A DNA stretch of 64,000 nucleotides from Exophiala sp. HKRS030 (GCA_023897205.1 JAHWDD010000005.1:1116001-1180000); one strand, 5' to 3'; shown: positions 12,194 to 23,545, counted from the stretch's first letter. Numbers and translations: made by a program. Notes: a model not told the origin generated them from the letters alone.

Positions 12194-13459
12194 ATGGCCA
12201 GACTCACCAATCTTTTCCTCACATTCAACTTGCTCGTCCTCCCCGGCGTCCTAGCCGACATCAATGCATTGTCACTCACAGCCGCCGTGGCGATTGTTCC
12301 TGGCTTCCTCGCCCCAGCAGTCTCGGCATACGTCCTCCCTCCAGGAGGTTTCAAGCGGTCATACGGCCTAGCTCCACGCAAGCAGGACGATGGTCAAGAC
12401 CAGGGTCAGAACCAGGGCCAAGATCAAGGCGTCAATGTCGGTCCCGGTGCCGGTGCTGGTGTCGGTAACGGTGTAGGGCAGGGTCAAGGTCAGAACCAGG
12501 GCGCTGGCAATGCCGGTGTCGGTGCAGGTGCTGGTGTTGGTAACGGTGCAGGCCAGGGTCAGGGTCAGAACCAGGGCGCTGGCAATGCCGGTGTCGGTGC
12601 AGGTGCTGGTGTTGGTAACGGTGCAGGCCAGGGTCAGGGTCAGAACCAGGGTGCTGGCAAAGCCGGTGACAAGAACAAGAACAAGAACAAAAACGCAGAC
12701 GCCGCTGCCATCGCCGCCGCCGACCAAGCTGCCGCTGCCGCCAACCAGACCGCCGCCGTTGCGAATGTCACCGACGCCGCCACCGTCCAAGCTCAATGTG
12801 TCTCTGCCGCCATGGCCGCTGCCCTCAACCAGACCAACAAGGTAGACAAGGCCACTTCCGACGCCATCGCCGCAGCCTGCGGAGCCAACAACTCTCAAGT
12901 TCAAGCTGCCGCCGCCAATGCCACGGCCGTCAATAACCAGCAGGGTGCTGCCGCCAATAACGGTACCACCACTGGTAACAAGAACAACAACAAACACAAG
13001 CACACGAACAAGAACAAGAACAAGAATAACAACAACAACAATAACAACGCCAATAACGCCAACAGCACCACCACCGCCAACAACGGTAACAACGGCAATA
13101 ACAAGAATAACAATGGCAATAACAACAATAACAATGGCAATAACAACAATAACAATGGCAATAACAACAATAACAATGGCAACAACAACAATAACAATGG
13201 CAATAACAAGAATAACAATGGCAACAACAAGAACAACAATAACAACGGCAACGGCAACAACGGCAACAACGCAGGAGGGAATGCTGGTGGCAACGGCGGC
13301 AACAACAACATCCTCGACCAGATTGTCGGCCTCATCAACGGCATCCTGGGTAAGCGTGAAGCCGAGACCATGGCCAAACGTGAAGTCGAGATGCCAGTCA
13401 AAAAGACGGATGTCGTCCGACGACATACCGTGAGACAATATCACGAACGTGCTTTTTAA
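12194..13459 (+). CDS. Secreted Asn/Gly-rich tandem-repeat protein, unknown function
   Basis: Single exon, 421 residues. I do not recognise the family. The frame is open from 12119, but ATG 12194 has a good context (CAACATGG) and starts a signal peptide: hydrophobic residues 5-20, possible cleavage after VLA or, past a second hydrophobic stretch, after VSA near 45. Next comes a GAG-VGAGAGVGNG-QGQNQ repeat region (about 80-155), a Lys/Asn patch, an Ala-rich middle with several N-x-T/S sites, then a long Asn-rich tract with NNNNNNG units. The C-terminus (DQIVGLINGILGKREAE...) is ordinary sequence with two KR-E-x-E sites resembling Kex2 cleavage followed by dipeptide trimming. A cell-wall or extracellular role is likely from composition only. 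The codon choice (AAC/AAT mix) shows the repeats arose by DNA duplication. Confidence 0.8.
   Translation: MARLTNLFLTFNLLVLPGVLADINALSLTAAVAIVPGFLAPAVSAYVLPPGGFKRSYGLAPRKQDDGQDQGQNQGQDQGVNVGPGAGAGVGNGVGQGQGQNQGAGNAGVGAGAGVGNGAGQGQGQNQGAGNAGVGAGAGVGNGAGQGQGQNQGAGKAGDKNKNKNKNADAAAIAAADQAAAAANQTAAVANVTDAATVQAQCVSAAMAAALNQTNKVDKATSDAIAAACGANNSQVQAAAANATAVNNQQGAAANNGTTTGNKNNNKHKHTNKNKNKNNNNNNNNANNANSTTTANNGNNGNNKNNNGNNNNNNGNNNNNNGNNNNNNGNNNNNNGNNKNNNGNNKNNNNNGNGNNGNNAGGNAGGNGGNNNILDQIVGLINGILGKREAETMAKREVEMPVKKTDVVRRHTVRQYHERAF
12500..12649 (+). repeat. Two tandem 75-bp coding repeats
   Basis: Two near-perfect 75-bp copies (12500-12574 and 12575-12649) encode the 25-residue unit starting GAGNAGVG and ending GQNQ. 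A diverged partial copy precedes them (about 12443-12499) and the start of another follows at 12650. Near identity at silent positions points to recent duplication or unequal exchange. Confidence 0.92.
13093..13239 (+). repeat. 21-bp tandem repeats encoding GNNNNNN
   Basis: About seven units of a 21-bp repeat (AATAACAACAATAACAATGGC type) encode GNNNNNN or GNNKNNN. Variation is mostly AAC/AAT or AAC/AAG, so the array is slightly diverged. Unit boundaries are approximate. Confidence 0.85.
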
Positions 13460-14078
13460 GAAAGCCTCGTATGAGGAGGAAAGGAGGTGCGCCACAATGG
13501 CGAAAATAGGGGCCCTCAAAATCTCACTCACTCTCACTCTCTCTCCTACCTACCTACCTAGGTCACTACGAGGTACGAACAGATGTTGGATGTGTTTGTG
13601 TGTGGTATGTATGTATAGATTAGATGTGTACTTCCATAGGTTTATGAAATTCTTCGAGGTCGCGGTCTATCGAGACCGCTTTGGCATCATGATTGATTTG
13701 ATTATTCCAAGGGGAACACACACAAAGGAAAACAAGACCTTCCTGGAATGTTCACGGCTTGTTGGAAGTGGGAAATGCGAGAGAAGAAAAAAAATCAAAT
13801 GGGACGCCGCGGCGCATTCCTGAATATGAAAAGGTCAGAAACGAAACGAAACGAAACCGATACAGTACAAAAATCCAAAAGGGGGGAGAAAACAAAAGAC
13901 AATTGCCATAATCATCTTTGGTTTTCAGACTTGTCATTGATCATCAAATGGTCGTGGATTGAATGAGTATAGAACCGCCTCGAGATGAATCTGTTGTACT
14001 GTGTTTTCATACTCCGTACACTTTCGTAGATCCTGATTTCATACCCAACGTTACAAGAACAGCTCGACTCCTCATCCA
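13460..14078. other. 3' region between two converging genes
   Basis: The 619 bp hold the 3' ends of the repeat-rich secreted protein gene (+) and VMS1 (-). A short CTAC tetranucleotide run is near 13549 and one TACTCCGTA motif at 14010. No gene seen. Confidence 0.6.
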
Positions 14079-16073
14079 TCACGTCCCCTGCTGCATCCTC
14101 TTCAACCTCTCCTCGGCCGCTCTGGCCCTCCTTTCCCGCTCGATCCTCATTCTCATCTCGGGCGTCATACCACGCATCTCTTCTTCCCTCTTCTCATTCG
14201 CCGTCTTTTCGAAAGCCACGGCCTGCCCTAGACTCCTGCCCGCGCCGGCCTTCCTCTCCATTTTTCCTGCCTTCCTCCTCTCCTCGTCCACACGGATCTG
14301 CTCGAGCTCGGCCTTGCGTCTCTGCACCTCTGCCGCGTCACTGGCTGCCTTTTCCTGCTTCAACTTTCCGTCCGCCTCTTCCTGACTCAGTGCCGACGGG
14401 ACGTGGGCTTTCGTCCAAACCCAAGCGTCCTCACCAAGCAAGTGCCGTGCAACTCGAAACGCGTCACGGGTTTTGGGGTCGCCCGCAATGTCGTACGCAG
14501 TCTTCCCGTCGTCGTTTGTGATGGTCGGGTCAGCTTTGGCTTTGGTGAGTAGACCAGTGACGAGGGCAGGTGAGTTCGTGGAAGCGGATAGATGTAGCGG
14601 TGTGGGTGCGTGGTGGTGTTCTGAGGGAGGGTAAAATGAAAAGTTTGGCGAGAGTTCGTTCTTGGTCAGATATAATAACACGCCGGGAGCTTTCGAACGT
14701 CTGATCAAGGCTTGAAGTTGTGACGTATGGAGTTGTGCTGCTTCCTCTTCCTTGCTGAGTTTTGGTGTTGAAGGTTTTGGTTTGGGCTCCTTTGGTGCAG
14801 CCTTTTCTGTTTGCCGCTTTTCCTCCTCTGGTGTCATCAACTTGCCCACTTTTAACCTCGTGAGCTCCTGAAATGAACGAAGAAGCTCTGCTTGGGTCGC
14901 CCGCCTGGTGCTGAATGGGAACCCTCGTATTCTCTGATCATTACTTCGTAATACCTGACCGTCATAAGGCCCGAAAAGTGTTCTTCTGTTTGTGGATCCG
15001 GTCGCTCGGATGAAAAGCAGCTCTGCAGTATCGATCATGCCTTTCCATTCGGATAGAACATTGCGCACATCTGCTTCGAGAGCCATCTCGTTGTACCGTC
15101 GTATCGAAGATCCTGCGGAATGTGCGTTTCCTTTGGCGTTGTCGTTAGCCGATTGCGATCCACCCTGTTTCCGCCTCGTCGTGTATCGGTGGAAGGTCTT
15201 GTGGGCTCTGACTACAGGGTGCCGCTCTTCTATGCCTCCTGGTCCTTTCCTGATTTCTGGCACCAATGACACAATCATGGCGGCAAAGTGTCCACCTCCA
15301 ATCATGCAAAGGAAAAAGTGTGGTTCATTTTGCGCCAGGTTTCCCTTTCCGTGTCCGTTTTGCTTGGGTGTCGTTGGCTTGACTTGTTTCTTCTTGATGA
15401 TGTCTACTAGACTTGTAGATGCAGCCTCCCTCTCTTCATTCGACAGGATCGCTCTGTATACTCCTAAACCAACGTCCTGATCTAGTTTCGGACTCGTCAT
15501 CCACAACATCGGCGCCGTCCCGAAGTATTTTTTTGTTGTAGCCTTCGCATCATCGTCCTGATCTTCGTTCGAGATTTTGGCTTGTCTTTTTAGAAGTGCG
15601 CTCAACGTAGTATCGCCTGGCTTGTTCCCTTCGTCTTCTTCCTCTGAGTCTTCAGACTCCGACCCCGATAATGACTCGTCGAGGTCACCTATCATTCGTA
15701 TAAAAGTAGCCTCGTCGATTGACGGCGTTCCTTTTATGCTTAATTTCAAGTTGTAACGGTGGAAGTCGGACTTGACATGTTGTCGCTGATCCTGCACATT
15801 GTTGAAGGAAACTTTGCACAGTGCACACGAGGTTGAGGGGGTATTGGAGCCTTCATTTGAGGCATTCACTACTTCAGAAGGCGTGGGTAACACATCTCTA
15901 TGCTGAGACGCTGGTTGATCTCGTCCAGCGAGGGTAAGAGTGAACAGTAACTCGGGTGGCAGATCGTAAACTGTTAGCAGTTAGAAGTGCGGCCTTGAAC
16001 TGCGCAGGCTTGATCGCTCACCATAGAGAGGGCGCCGGAGGAAGGGATTGGTCTCGTTATTCTTTTCGGCCAT
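14079..16073 (-). CDS. VMS1: Vms1/ANKZF1-type peptidyl-tRNA hydrolase of ribosome quality control
   Basis: Two exons, 16073-16022 and 15970-14079, give 647 residues; the splice rebuilds RRPLYVYDLPPELL. In order: a C2H2-like zinc finger (CALC...H...H near 65-87), an acidic stretch, and the VLRF1 release-factor-like domain with the GGSQSA motif near 286, whose glutamine is the catalytic residue in yeast Vms1. Ankyrin-like sequence (TPLHLSAST..., DDGKTAYDIA) follows near 460-510. The C-terminus carries a Cdc48/p97-binding VIM (RRARAAEERLKRMQ). Vms1 releases nascent chains from stalled 60S subunits by cutting the tRNA acceptor end and works with Cdc48 at ribosomes and mitochondria. All key elements are present, so the enzyme should be active. 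The start at 16073 is supported by the conserved short first exon. Confidence 0.95.
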
Positions 16074-16473
16074 CTCAGAGATTCGACTTGAGAATTCTTA
16101 GAGCGAGTACAGAAAAGAGAGGCGCAGGACAATTTGTGCAATTTTGGCGGCTCTATCAAACATCTCCAAGTAAATACGTGAATTTGTTAAGCGGCTTCAA
16201 CTGCGTCATCGGCCCATTTCTTTAACTAAAGATCTCGACTTAGTCAGCCGAATACAGGCATCTTCCGGGCACTTTAAGGAGCCCCGAATCAGGTCGAATA
16301 CGAAGTAAATGAACCACGACAACCAATTTTCATCCTTCATTCCTCATGCTTCATACATGTACACTTCATTTCTACTCGTAAATTATTCCCACACGCCACA
16401 ATTTTGCTATAGAGGGCCAGAGTCAGCTAATACCGACTTAGCCCTCGAGCCAACACTCAACTAGCAAAACAAC
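16074..16473. other. VMS1 promoter and P450 3' region
   Basis: 400 bp between the VMS1 start and the stop of the downstream P450, both on the minus strand. No coding frame of note. Confidence 0.6.
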
Positions 16474-18144
16474 CTAGACAACAATTTCATGCTCCTTGAA
16501 CAACGGAAAGTTGTTGAACAAGAAATCCTGACTCTCCTTGAACTCGGATCTAAGTACTGCTTCATGCTTCGGGCTTCTTATCGTGATCTCGCATTTGAAC
16601 GGGTTTGGTCGAATATTGAATCCGTCAGTGTAGTCGTACGTATCGTACACAGTCCCTTTGACAGGTTTAATGTCAAAGCACCAGAGTAAGCGTGCGAGAG
16701 CGATGTACAGGTTTGCGCTAGCCAAATCAGCACCGGGACAGATTCGACGGCCCCATCCGAATGAACTGTGGCCAGACTTGCTTGGATGTGCGAGGCGTCC
16801 CTTTTCAACGGGCGTACTGGCGACGTACTTCTCTGGCAGGTAGCTAAGAGAACGAGGATCGACGTCAAGGAAGCGCAGAGGGTTGAAGTGGTCGGCATTG
16901 GGATAGTAATCTTCATTTCGATTGATGGCCCATGAGTTGCCCAGGATGTTTGTGCCCTTGGGGATGTAGTAGCCCTGGTACGTGTCTTCCTCGGAGCTGG
17001 CATGGGGAGTGCCACCGAGCACTGCGACGGGCCGCCATCGCAAGACTTCCTTGCACAACGCGCGAAGGTAGGGCAGTGAGGGTTCGTCGGCGTACGTTGG
17101 CAGGCGATCAAAGCCGATGACTGCGTCGAGTTCAGCATGTGCTGCGTGTAGGGTCTCTTGGTTCGTGATCAAGGCCAGCACCGAGGAACAAAGGGTGGAT
17201 GCCGTGGTATCCGCACCAGCGCCAAATAGCGATGCTGGCAATCCTGCAAAATCGCGTTCGCCGAGCAGCGCAAAGGATGCTGGGTCGGCATCGCGGGCTT
17301 CGATGAGCTGTTTGGCCAGACTGTTAGGTATAGGACGGGCGCCCGGTAGCTTTGCATTTTCCATATCCTCGCGTACAAAGTTGAGTAATTGAAGGTCAGC
17401 TACTTCCGACTCCTGACCCCAGGCCTTGAGTTCACGTTTCCATCCTGCAAACATGTCGGGAATATGTTTAAGGATAGGGAAAGATTCGGCGAGATAGCGA
17501 CCAGGGACGTTGGAAGCTGCTGCTCTGTGCATCATCTTCAGGCGTTGTCGAATGATGGGCGAGTGAAGGTTGTCCACACGATGACCATAAGAGATGGTGA
17601 AGACAATCGAGGCCGTCATGCGGTCTATCAGCGGTTCGTAATCTTCTGGCCTTTCGAGGAGCTGGTAGCACAACCGAGCTGCTTCTGCTTCTTGGACTTG
17701 TCGGTAGTTCAGAAGGACTCTTGGAGTAAGGGCAGAATGTAGGGCTTTTCTTCGAAGCTGCCACGCTTTCCCATAAGGCGCCACGAGGATGCCTGAGTTG
17801 CCAAACAAGAGTTCACCCATGACCACGAATCTGGGTCGAGAGCTGTACTTGGTGGAACGCTTTTCCATCAATTCAGCAGCAACGTTTGGATCTGAAATGA
17901 TGATTGTTGGTCGGCGGCCAAACCACAACGTGTACATTGGCCCATATTTGTATGACCATTCTTGAAATTGAATCCATGGATATTTCTTCGGAATGTCGAA
18001 TTTATTGCCAACGAAGGGCAAAGGTTGCGGCCCTGGCGGCAGACGCTTCCATAGTATCACATCGTGAATAAGTACCCCGACGATCGCCAAAAGGGCGATA
18101 CCTGTGAAGCCCGACCAAAGGAGGAAGATATTTGAGAATGCCAT
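16474..18144 (-). CDS. Microsomal cytochrome P450 (OrdA-like type)
   Basis: Single exon, 556 residues. An N-terminal membrane anchor (about residues 8-28) is followed by the proline-rich hinge PPGPQPLPFVG. Diagnostic P450 motifs are complete: I-helix AGADTTAS near 312, K-helix ExxR (KEVLRWRP) near 365, and heme-binding FGWGRRICPG with Cys near 469. The general look is of the fungal O-methylsterigmatocystin oxidoreductase (OrdA)-like P450s, which hydroxylate aromatic or polyketide-derived substrates. That label is broad and the substrate is unknown. The gene is divergent from the FAD monooxygenase gene at 18814 with 669 bp between starts, and an MFS transporter lies beyond, suggesting shared use in one catabolic or biosynthetic task. 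Confidence 0.93.
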   Translation of the reverse strand: MAFSNIFLLWSGFTGIALLAIVGVLIHDVILWKRLPPGPQPLPFVGNKFDIPKKYPWIQFQEWSYKYGPMYTLWFGRRPTIIISDPNVAAELMEKRSTKYSSRPRFVVMGELLFGNSGILVAPYGKAWQLRRKALHSALTPRVLLNYRQVQEAEAARLCYQLLERPEDYEPLIDRMTASIVFTISYGHRVDNLHSPIIRQRLKMMHRAAASNVPGRYLAESFPILKHIPDMFAGWKRELKAWGQESEVADLQLLNFVREDMENAKLPGARPIPNSLAKQLIEARDADPASFALLGERDFAGLPASLFGAGADTTASTLCSSVLALITNQETLHAAHAELDAVIGFDRLPTYADEPSLPYLRALCKEVLRWRPVAVLGGTPHASSEEDTYQGYYIPKGTNILGNSWAINRNEDYYPNADHFNPLRFLDVDPRSLSYLPEKYVASTPVEKGRLAHPSKSGHSSFGWGRRICPGADLASANLYIALARLLWCFDIKPVKGTVYDTYDYTDGFNIRPNPFKCEITIRSPKHEAVLRSEFKESQDFLFNNFPLFKEHEIVV

Positions 18145-18813
18145 GATCGAAGCTCACCTGAGGTTTCCTGTGCAAGAGACTGCACAATCTTGCACTCGGT
18201 TTCAGCCGAGCCAAAGAAGGATAATGTCGATGGGCAGGTCTCTACGACACTTAGAGAGATGCTTCTCAGTAGAGCACAATGGCCAACTTGCCGAAGTAGT
18301 TTCTCGGTAGTTGTTCTATGGGGTAGGGACATGCACGGCGTAGGGGACCTAGGCTATGTCATAACGCCCAATGACAACGTTGACATAGGCGTCGATTGTA
18401 TGCAATGGTGGATAAGTCGGCACCAGCTCCGCCTCTCCTCATCTCGTGGGTGGTGATAATGGAGAATAGACATCGTGGGGCAGCACGGAGAAAGCCCATT
18501 ATTCGACAGCGCAAATACATGCAACAAGCCAAACTCCTGGTCCAATTCTTCGGCAGTTACAATATATCAAGAGGCTGCCGGGTAAACCCCAGACTGTCCT
18601 TTCCGAGCAGTAGTGAGTGTTACAGTAGAGCCTGAATCGGGACAGTGCGTGGCTTCCGCTGGGTCTGGGAAGACGACGCAACAACAACGACCTCTGTGGG
18701 GAGAAGGGCAAAGAAACCTCTAAAGGGTTCTCATTGCCTGGTACCAAGGGGAATTGGGTACTTTTCGTCACCACTTGAATATTTGAAATCAAGGTAGAGA
18801 CGAGGCTGTCGAG
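18145..18813. promoter_or_regulatory. Divergent upstream region of P450 and FAD monooxygenase
   Basis: 669 bp between the two start codons, a candidate bidirectional promoter. No obvious coding content; specific operators were not identified by eye. Confidence 0.45.
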
Positions 18814-20223
18814 ATGTCAAACTTCTCAAGGCTGCCGCCATCTGGCATCAAGGTGATTATAGTCGGAGCAGGCTTCGCAGGTCTGTGTGCGGCGATAGAA
18901 TGTGACCGCAAAGGACACTCGGTCATATTGCTGGAGAAGGTCAAGGAACTGAAGCCGCTTGGGGATGTCATCAGTTTCTCATCAAACTCCGGTCATATTT
19001 TTGAAAGATGGGAGGGTGTTGTCGATGAGCTTGATCCAATCACCCACAAAAGCAAAGGCCTCGACTTCCACGACTGGATGGGCAACTTTGCCACCAGACA
19101 GGTATGGGATGTTGAGAAGCAATGGGGAAGACGGATCAACGGCCACCGAGGACAGATCCACGATGTCGTCTATCGTCACGCCAAGGCCAGAGGCATCGAT
19201 ATTCGCCTCGGCCAGCAGGTCACCGATTATTTCGAGACGGATTCAGAGGCAGGTGTTGTATCGAACGGCGAGAAGCTGGTTGCGGACTGTGTCCTGGGCG
19301 CAGAAGGGGTCAAGTCTGCCGGCAGGAAAATCGTGCTGGGCTTCGAGGATCCGCCAAAGCCTTCAGGATACGCCGTATATCGATCATGGTTTGATTCGGA
19401 CGAGCTTGCCAAAAACCCAAGGACGAAACACCTGGTGATCAATGGGGACACACATACTGGCTGGGTAAGTGACACTAGCTGCAGCATATCGACCAAAGAG
19501 TGAACTGACAATATCCCATTCTAGATTGGTGAAGATAAGCATTTCCTGGCAGCGTCAGTTAAGAATGGAACGGAATTCAGCTGGGTATTGACACATAAGG
19601 ACGACGCTGATATCGACGAAGACTGGCAGTTTCCAGGTGACAAGGCAGAGGTCAAGAGGAACCTCGAAGGATGGGCTCCGATAGTCCACGATATCGTGGA
19701 TGCCACTCCTCCGGATCGACTTTTCGACTACAAGCTAGTCTTCCGAGATCCTTTGTCGACGTTCCTTTCGCCAAAGGCCCGAATAGCACTTATTGGTGAT
19801 GCAGCACACCCATTTTTGCCGACATCGATCCAAGGAGCTAGTCAGTCCATGGAAGACGGTGTGACATTGGCGATTACTCTTGAAAAGGCAGGCAAGAATG
19901 ATGTCCAGCTTGGACTCCGAGCATACGAAGCCATTCGATATGGCCGTGTCCACAGGGCTCAGAAAACAGGTGTCACGACACGAGAACAGTGGCACAAGGC
20001 TGACTGGGACAAGATCTGGAAAGACCCCACATCACTACACCTGAAGAGAGACGCGTGGCTGTTGGATTTCGATGCCGAGCCTCACGCTTACGAAGTGGTT
20101 GATGATGTTCTGAAGGAGCTGAGAGAAGGCAAGGATGTAAAAACAAATGGTTTATCAGAGCCAGCAAACAAGAAAAATGGGCTTGGAACAGTCATTGCCC
20201 AAGAAGTTGATCAACTCGCCTAG
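18814..20223 (+). CDS. FAD-dependent aromatic-ring monooxygenase (salicylate hydroxylase-like)
   Basis: Two exons, 18814-19464 and 19525-20223 (60-bp intron, phase 0), give 449 residues. The N-terminal Rossmann motif is VGAGFAGLCAA near 19, followed by an acidic residue ending the second strand. Further motifs of class A flavin monooxygenases are the FAD/NADPH-contact motif (GAEGVKS, near 165-170) and GDAAHPFLP near 310, which contacts the FAD ribityl chain. Such enzymes hydroxylate phenolic or related substrates with NAD(P)H and oxygen, in catabolism or secondary metabolism. The divergent P450 and downstream MFS transporter fit a small pathway. The substrate cannot be told from sequence alone. 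No membrane segment or signal peptide is seen. Confidence 0.92.
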
Positions 20224-21663
20224 TTGCCGATAGATGTAGGTGATTGATAAAAGATGCATACAATCTGTGATAATCAACGAAACATGTACGAGTATAAAAA
20301 TGATCTTCTCTCGAAGAATATGGAGTATGAAGGCGGGCGTTTTTCAGTTTGGCGAGGCTGAAAACAAGCTATCGGGGAAAACCCTTTTTGTCTGACCAAG
20401 AGAGCTTCTGGTCCACCTGGTGGAAGAGCCTCCTTTCGACCAGCAGCACTTTTGGTACTTTTGACTGTCAGACTTGGGTGAATTATCCAACCTCGTCAGG
20501 CTGAACCAATTGAGGTTTGATACTTGTTCTTCTTTCGCATATGGCATCAGCAATTCCTTTCTACTTGTCGGAAAATGTTCCGCTGCTTGTAGAGAGAACA
20601 GAGACAAGCCCCAGTCACCCTCTGAGCATCATGAGGAAGCCGTCACCGAGTCAAACAGTACCCCAGAAAACTCAAAAGCCAGATGCAGTCCACGCGATTG
20701 AATGCCGTCGAGGCGTAGCGTGGCAAAGACACAGACTATGCCTTCTCTTCCAAGCGAGCTTAGACGATCTTAACGTGTGCATGGCAGCTGATTAGGGTTT
20801 CGTCAAGAGGATCTAGGCCAGCATCACAAAGCTTGATGGAACGCGAAGATGGGCTAGAAAATGGTCTAGAAGACTTGCTCACCTATGCCGATCAACCACA
20901 TGCCGGACAAATCCCAGTGTGGGAGAGGAACGGATGGTGCACGGAAGTTCCTTGGTGACACCGGATATGACACCAAAAAAGGATTGGAATTGAATGCTTT
21001 CCAAGGGTCTAAAGTGCATTTTATTGGCAACTTTTGAGGACGTCTCATACTCCCTACAGTGTACGAGTACAACACCGAATCATCACCTCCACTTTCCCAT
21101 TATCGCTTGCTCGGGGTAACTAGATAATCTGGATCTGGGGCCCGACAGCTTTCTGGGGCTTTTCCCACCCATGATTCATCCAAGGTGGGAAAGGAGCAAT
21201 GAAAATCAGACGAGTCTCTGGGGTTCATGGGCACCGTGTGGTACCCTTGATGGGAATACTCCGGGGCGCTGTGCCCTCCATCGTGGCCACCAGGGAGTTA
21301 TCAGAGTCGATGTGGTTGGTTTAGGCTGGGTCCTTTTTTGACCCATTCGCAAGCTAATGTAGGTATCAAAATTCTGTATCCCCTGCACGGAGCAACGCAT
21401 CCCCTGATTCGGGGCCTCGCTGGATGCTGCCCACAGCAACGATGCAGCGGAATTCGCTCCCGCGAGCTTGACCACGATGCCACATGCTTAAAGGCCACCG
21501 CTCTGCCCTTTTCGAAACACCTCTGTAACCCAAGCTACCTACTACCTGGACAGGTTCAGTATATCGCCGAAGGGGAAAACCAGGTCTCAGGAACCTTACT
21601 CTAATTATTTCGTTCGAGGTACGGATATACTTACTTGTTTTTTACTCGCACGTTCGAAGCAAG
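20224..21663. other. Intergenic region before the MFS gene
   Basis: 1.4 kb without a convincing gene. Frames of up to 92 codons are present but have no motif and overlap one another. It holds the 3' end of the FAD monooxygenase gene and the promoter of the MFS gene. Confidence 0.55.
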
Positions 21664-23545
21664 ATGCCCTTCGGTATCATCGACTGCAAGAAGTTGGAGG
21701 TCGTCCCTGGTACCTCTTTCATGAGTGACCAGGATGACCTCCCTCCCGAGTATTCAGAAGTCCCTCGAGAGCTGTTGAAGCACGGCAAGGGCAGATATGC
21801 GAACATCATTCTGGTTCCTCAGCCCTCGGATTCACCGAACGACCCCCTCAACTGGCCACAATGGCAGAAGGAGATGATCCTCCTGATCGTCGGTCTATCG
21901 GCAGCCGTCGTCGGTGCCTTTGGTCCCATGCTTTCGCCTGGTTTCGTTCCTATTTCAGCACAACTCGGTATCACGGTCGAGGTCCTCTCTCAGGCGACTG
22001 CGTGGCTCATTCTTACCATCGGTCTCGGTCTTTTCATCACGAACCCTCTCGCGAAACTGTACGGAAAACGACCAATCTACATTCTGGCCAGCTGTATCAT
22101 GCTGGCAGCCAGCATCTGGGGAGCCGTGGCGACCGACTACAGCTCATTCTTGGCCAGTCGTGTCGTTTCGGGTATTGGAATGGCCCCATACGAGGTAAGA
22201 TAGTCCCCGACGACATTCTCCCATTTGCACCTCGATGTATATATACTAACGCGGGGGGATTGTAGGTCTTGGTCCAATGTACCATTGGTGACCTCTATTT
22301 CGTCCACGAACGCGCCACTCGCATCGCTGTATGGAATCTGTTCCTTCTGACCGGTATCGCTGGCGGAGCGCTGGTATCGGGATACATCATCGAATACGAC
22401 GGCTACAAGTGGACATTCGGAGTGTGCGCCATCTTCTTTGGCGTCCTCCTGTTCGGTGTCCTCTTGTTCGTACCGGAAACATCGTTCCGCCGCGACGCTG
22501 TCGTGGTCGTTCCTGTTCAAGATGAGGTTACGGGAGACTCGGAGAAAGCTGGTACAACACATGTACACATGGGACTGGGTCATGAGCACGACATCTCTCA
22601 GGCGCATGGTGAAAAGAGCAAGCATCTCTCTTACTCGGCAACGCATGGCTCGAGTGAGCCCAAGATGTCGTACTTACGGTCGCTGCGTGTGTTTACTGGT
22701 CGATACAGTTATGCGCCTCTGTTCAAAGTCTTCACGCGTCCTGTGGTCCTATTCTTTTACCCTGCGGTATTCTGGGGCTTCTTGGTGTACGGTACCACCT
22801 TGACATGGATTGTGGTAAGTTCTAGAGCCCCAAACAAGACAATCTTGATAGACTCTCGAGTGGTTTCTGACATGGTGGCAGGTTTTCTCCGTCGTCAACG
22901 GAGTCATCTTCGTAGCTCCTCCGTACAACTTCTCAGTCTCGCAGGTCGGATTGATCAGTTTGTCTCCATTCATCCTCACCTTGTTGGGTGAAGTCATCTC
23001 CGGACCTCTCAATGACTGGATTTGCGTCTACCTGACCCGGAAAAATAAGGGTATCTACGAGCCAGAATTTCGCCTGGTGCTCATGGTTGTCGTGGCGATC
23101 TTGGGCACGGTCGGTTTCTTTGGCTTCGGTGCGACGGTGCACTACCAGACTCACTGGACCGGACCTGTTCTTACCTTTGGTCTTGCAAACATGAGTCTCG
23201 CATTTGCGTCGACCTGTGTGTTTGGTTATGTGATTGACTCATACCCAAGATTGAACGAGGAGGCCTTTGTTGCCATCAACGCTCGTAATCTCTTGACCTT
23301 CGGCCTGACCTACTTTGTCAACGACTGGCTGGCTCAAGACGGCGCCCTGAAGGTTTTCTGCGTGCTTGGAGGGCTCTTCTTGTTTGTGTGCTTCTTGACC
23401 ATTCCTCTATGGTGAGTGTTTATTGCTTCCTCCCGATGTGATCAACGCATAGCTGACAAATACTCTCAGGATCTATGGAAAGAAGATTCGATCCGCGATC
23501 GGTAGAAATGAGTGGCTCCAGAGGTATATGAACGACGACATGTAA
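21664..23545 (+). CDS. Major facilitator superfamily transporter (DHA1-like)
   Basis: Four exons, 21664-22194, 22266-22814, 22882-23411 and 23470-23545, give 561 residues. The hydrophobic pattern fits 12 transmembrane segments, six on either side of a long hydrophilic loop rich in His, Glu and Ser (about 275-345). The pre-membrane NDPLNWPQWQKE motif and the GKRPIYI loop between helices 2 and 3 are typical of fungal DHA1-type multidrug/polyamine-like proton antiporters. Family members export toxic compounds or metabolites at the plasma membrane. The position beside a P450 and an FAD monooxygenase suggests uptake or export of their substrate or product (inference). An alternative start at ATG 21721 would remove 19 residues without touching the membrane domain. 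Confidence 0.9.

Noticed and set aside
12194..13459. Mating pheromone precursor
   Set aside because: The KREAE sites suggested it, but there is no repeated mature peptide and the tail does not resemble a fungal alpha-factor.
12368..13537. 389-codon minus-strand open frame
   Set aside because: It is the mirror of the repeat-rich secreted protein. Its Val/Ile-only composition comes from the reverse of Asn codons.
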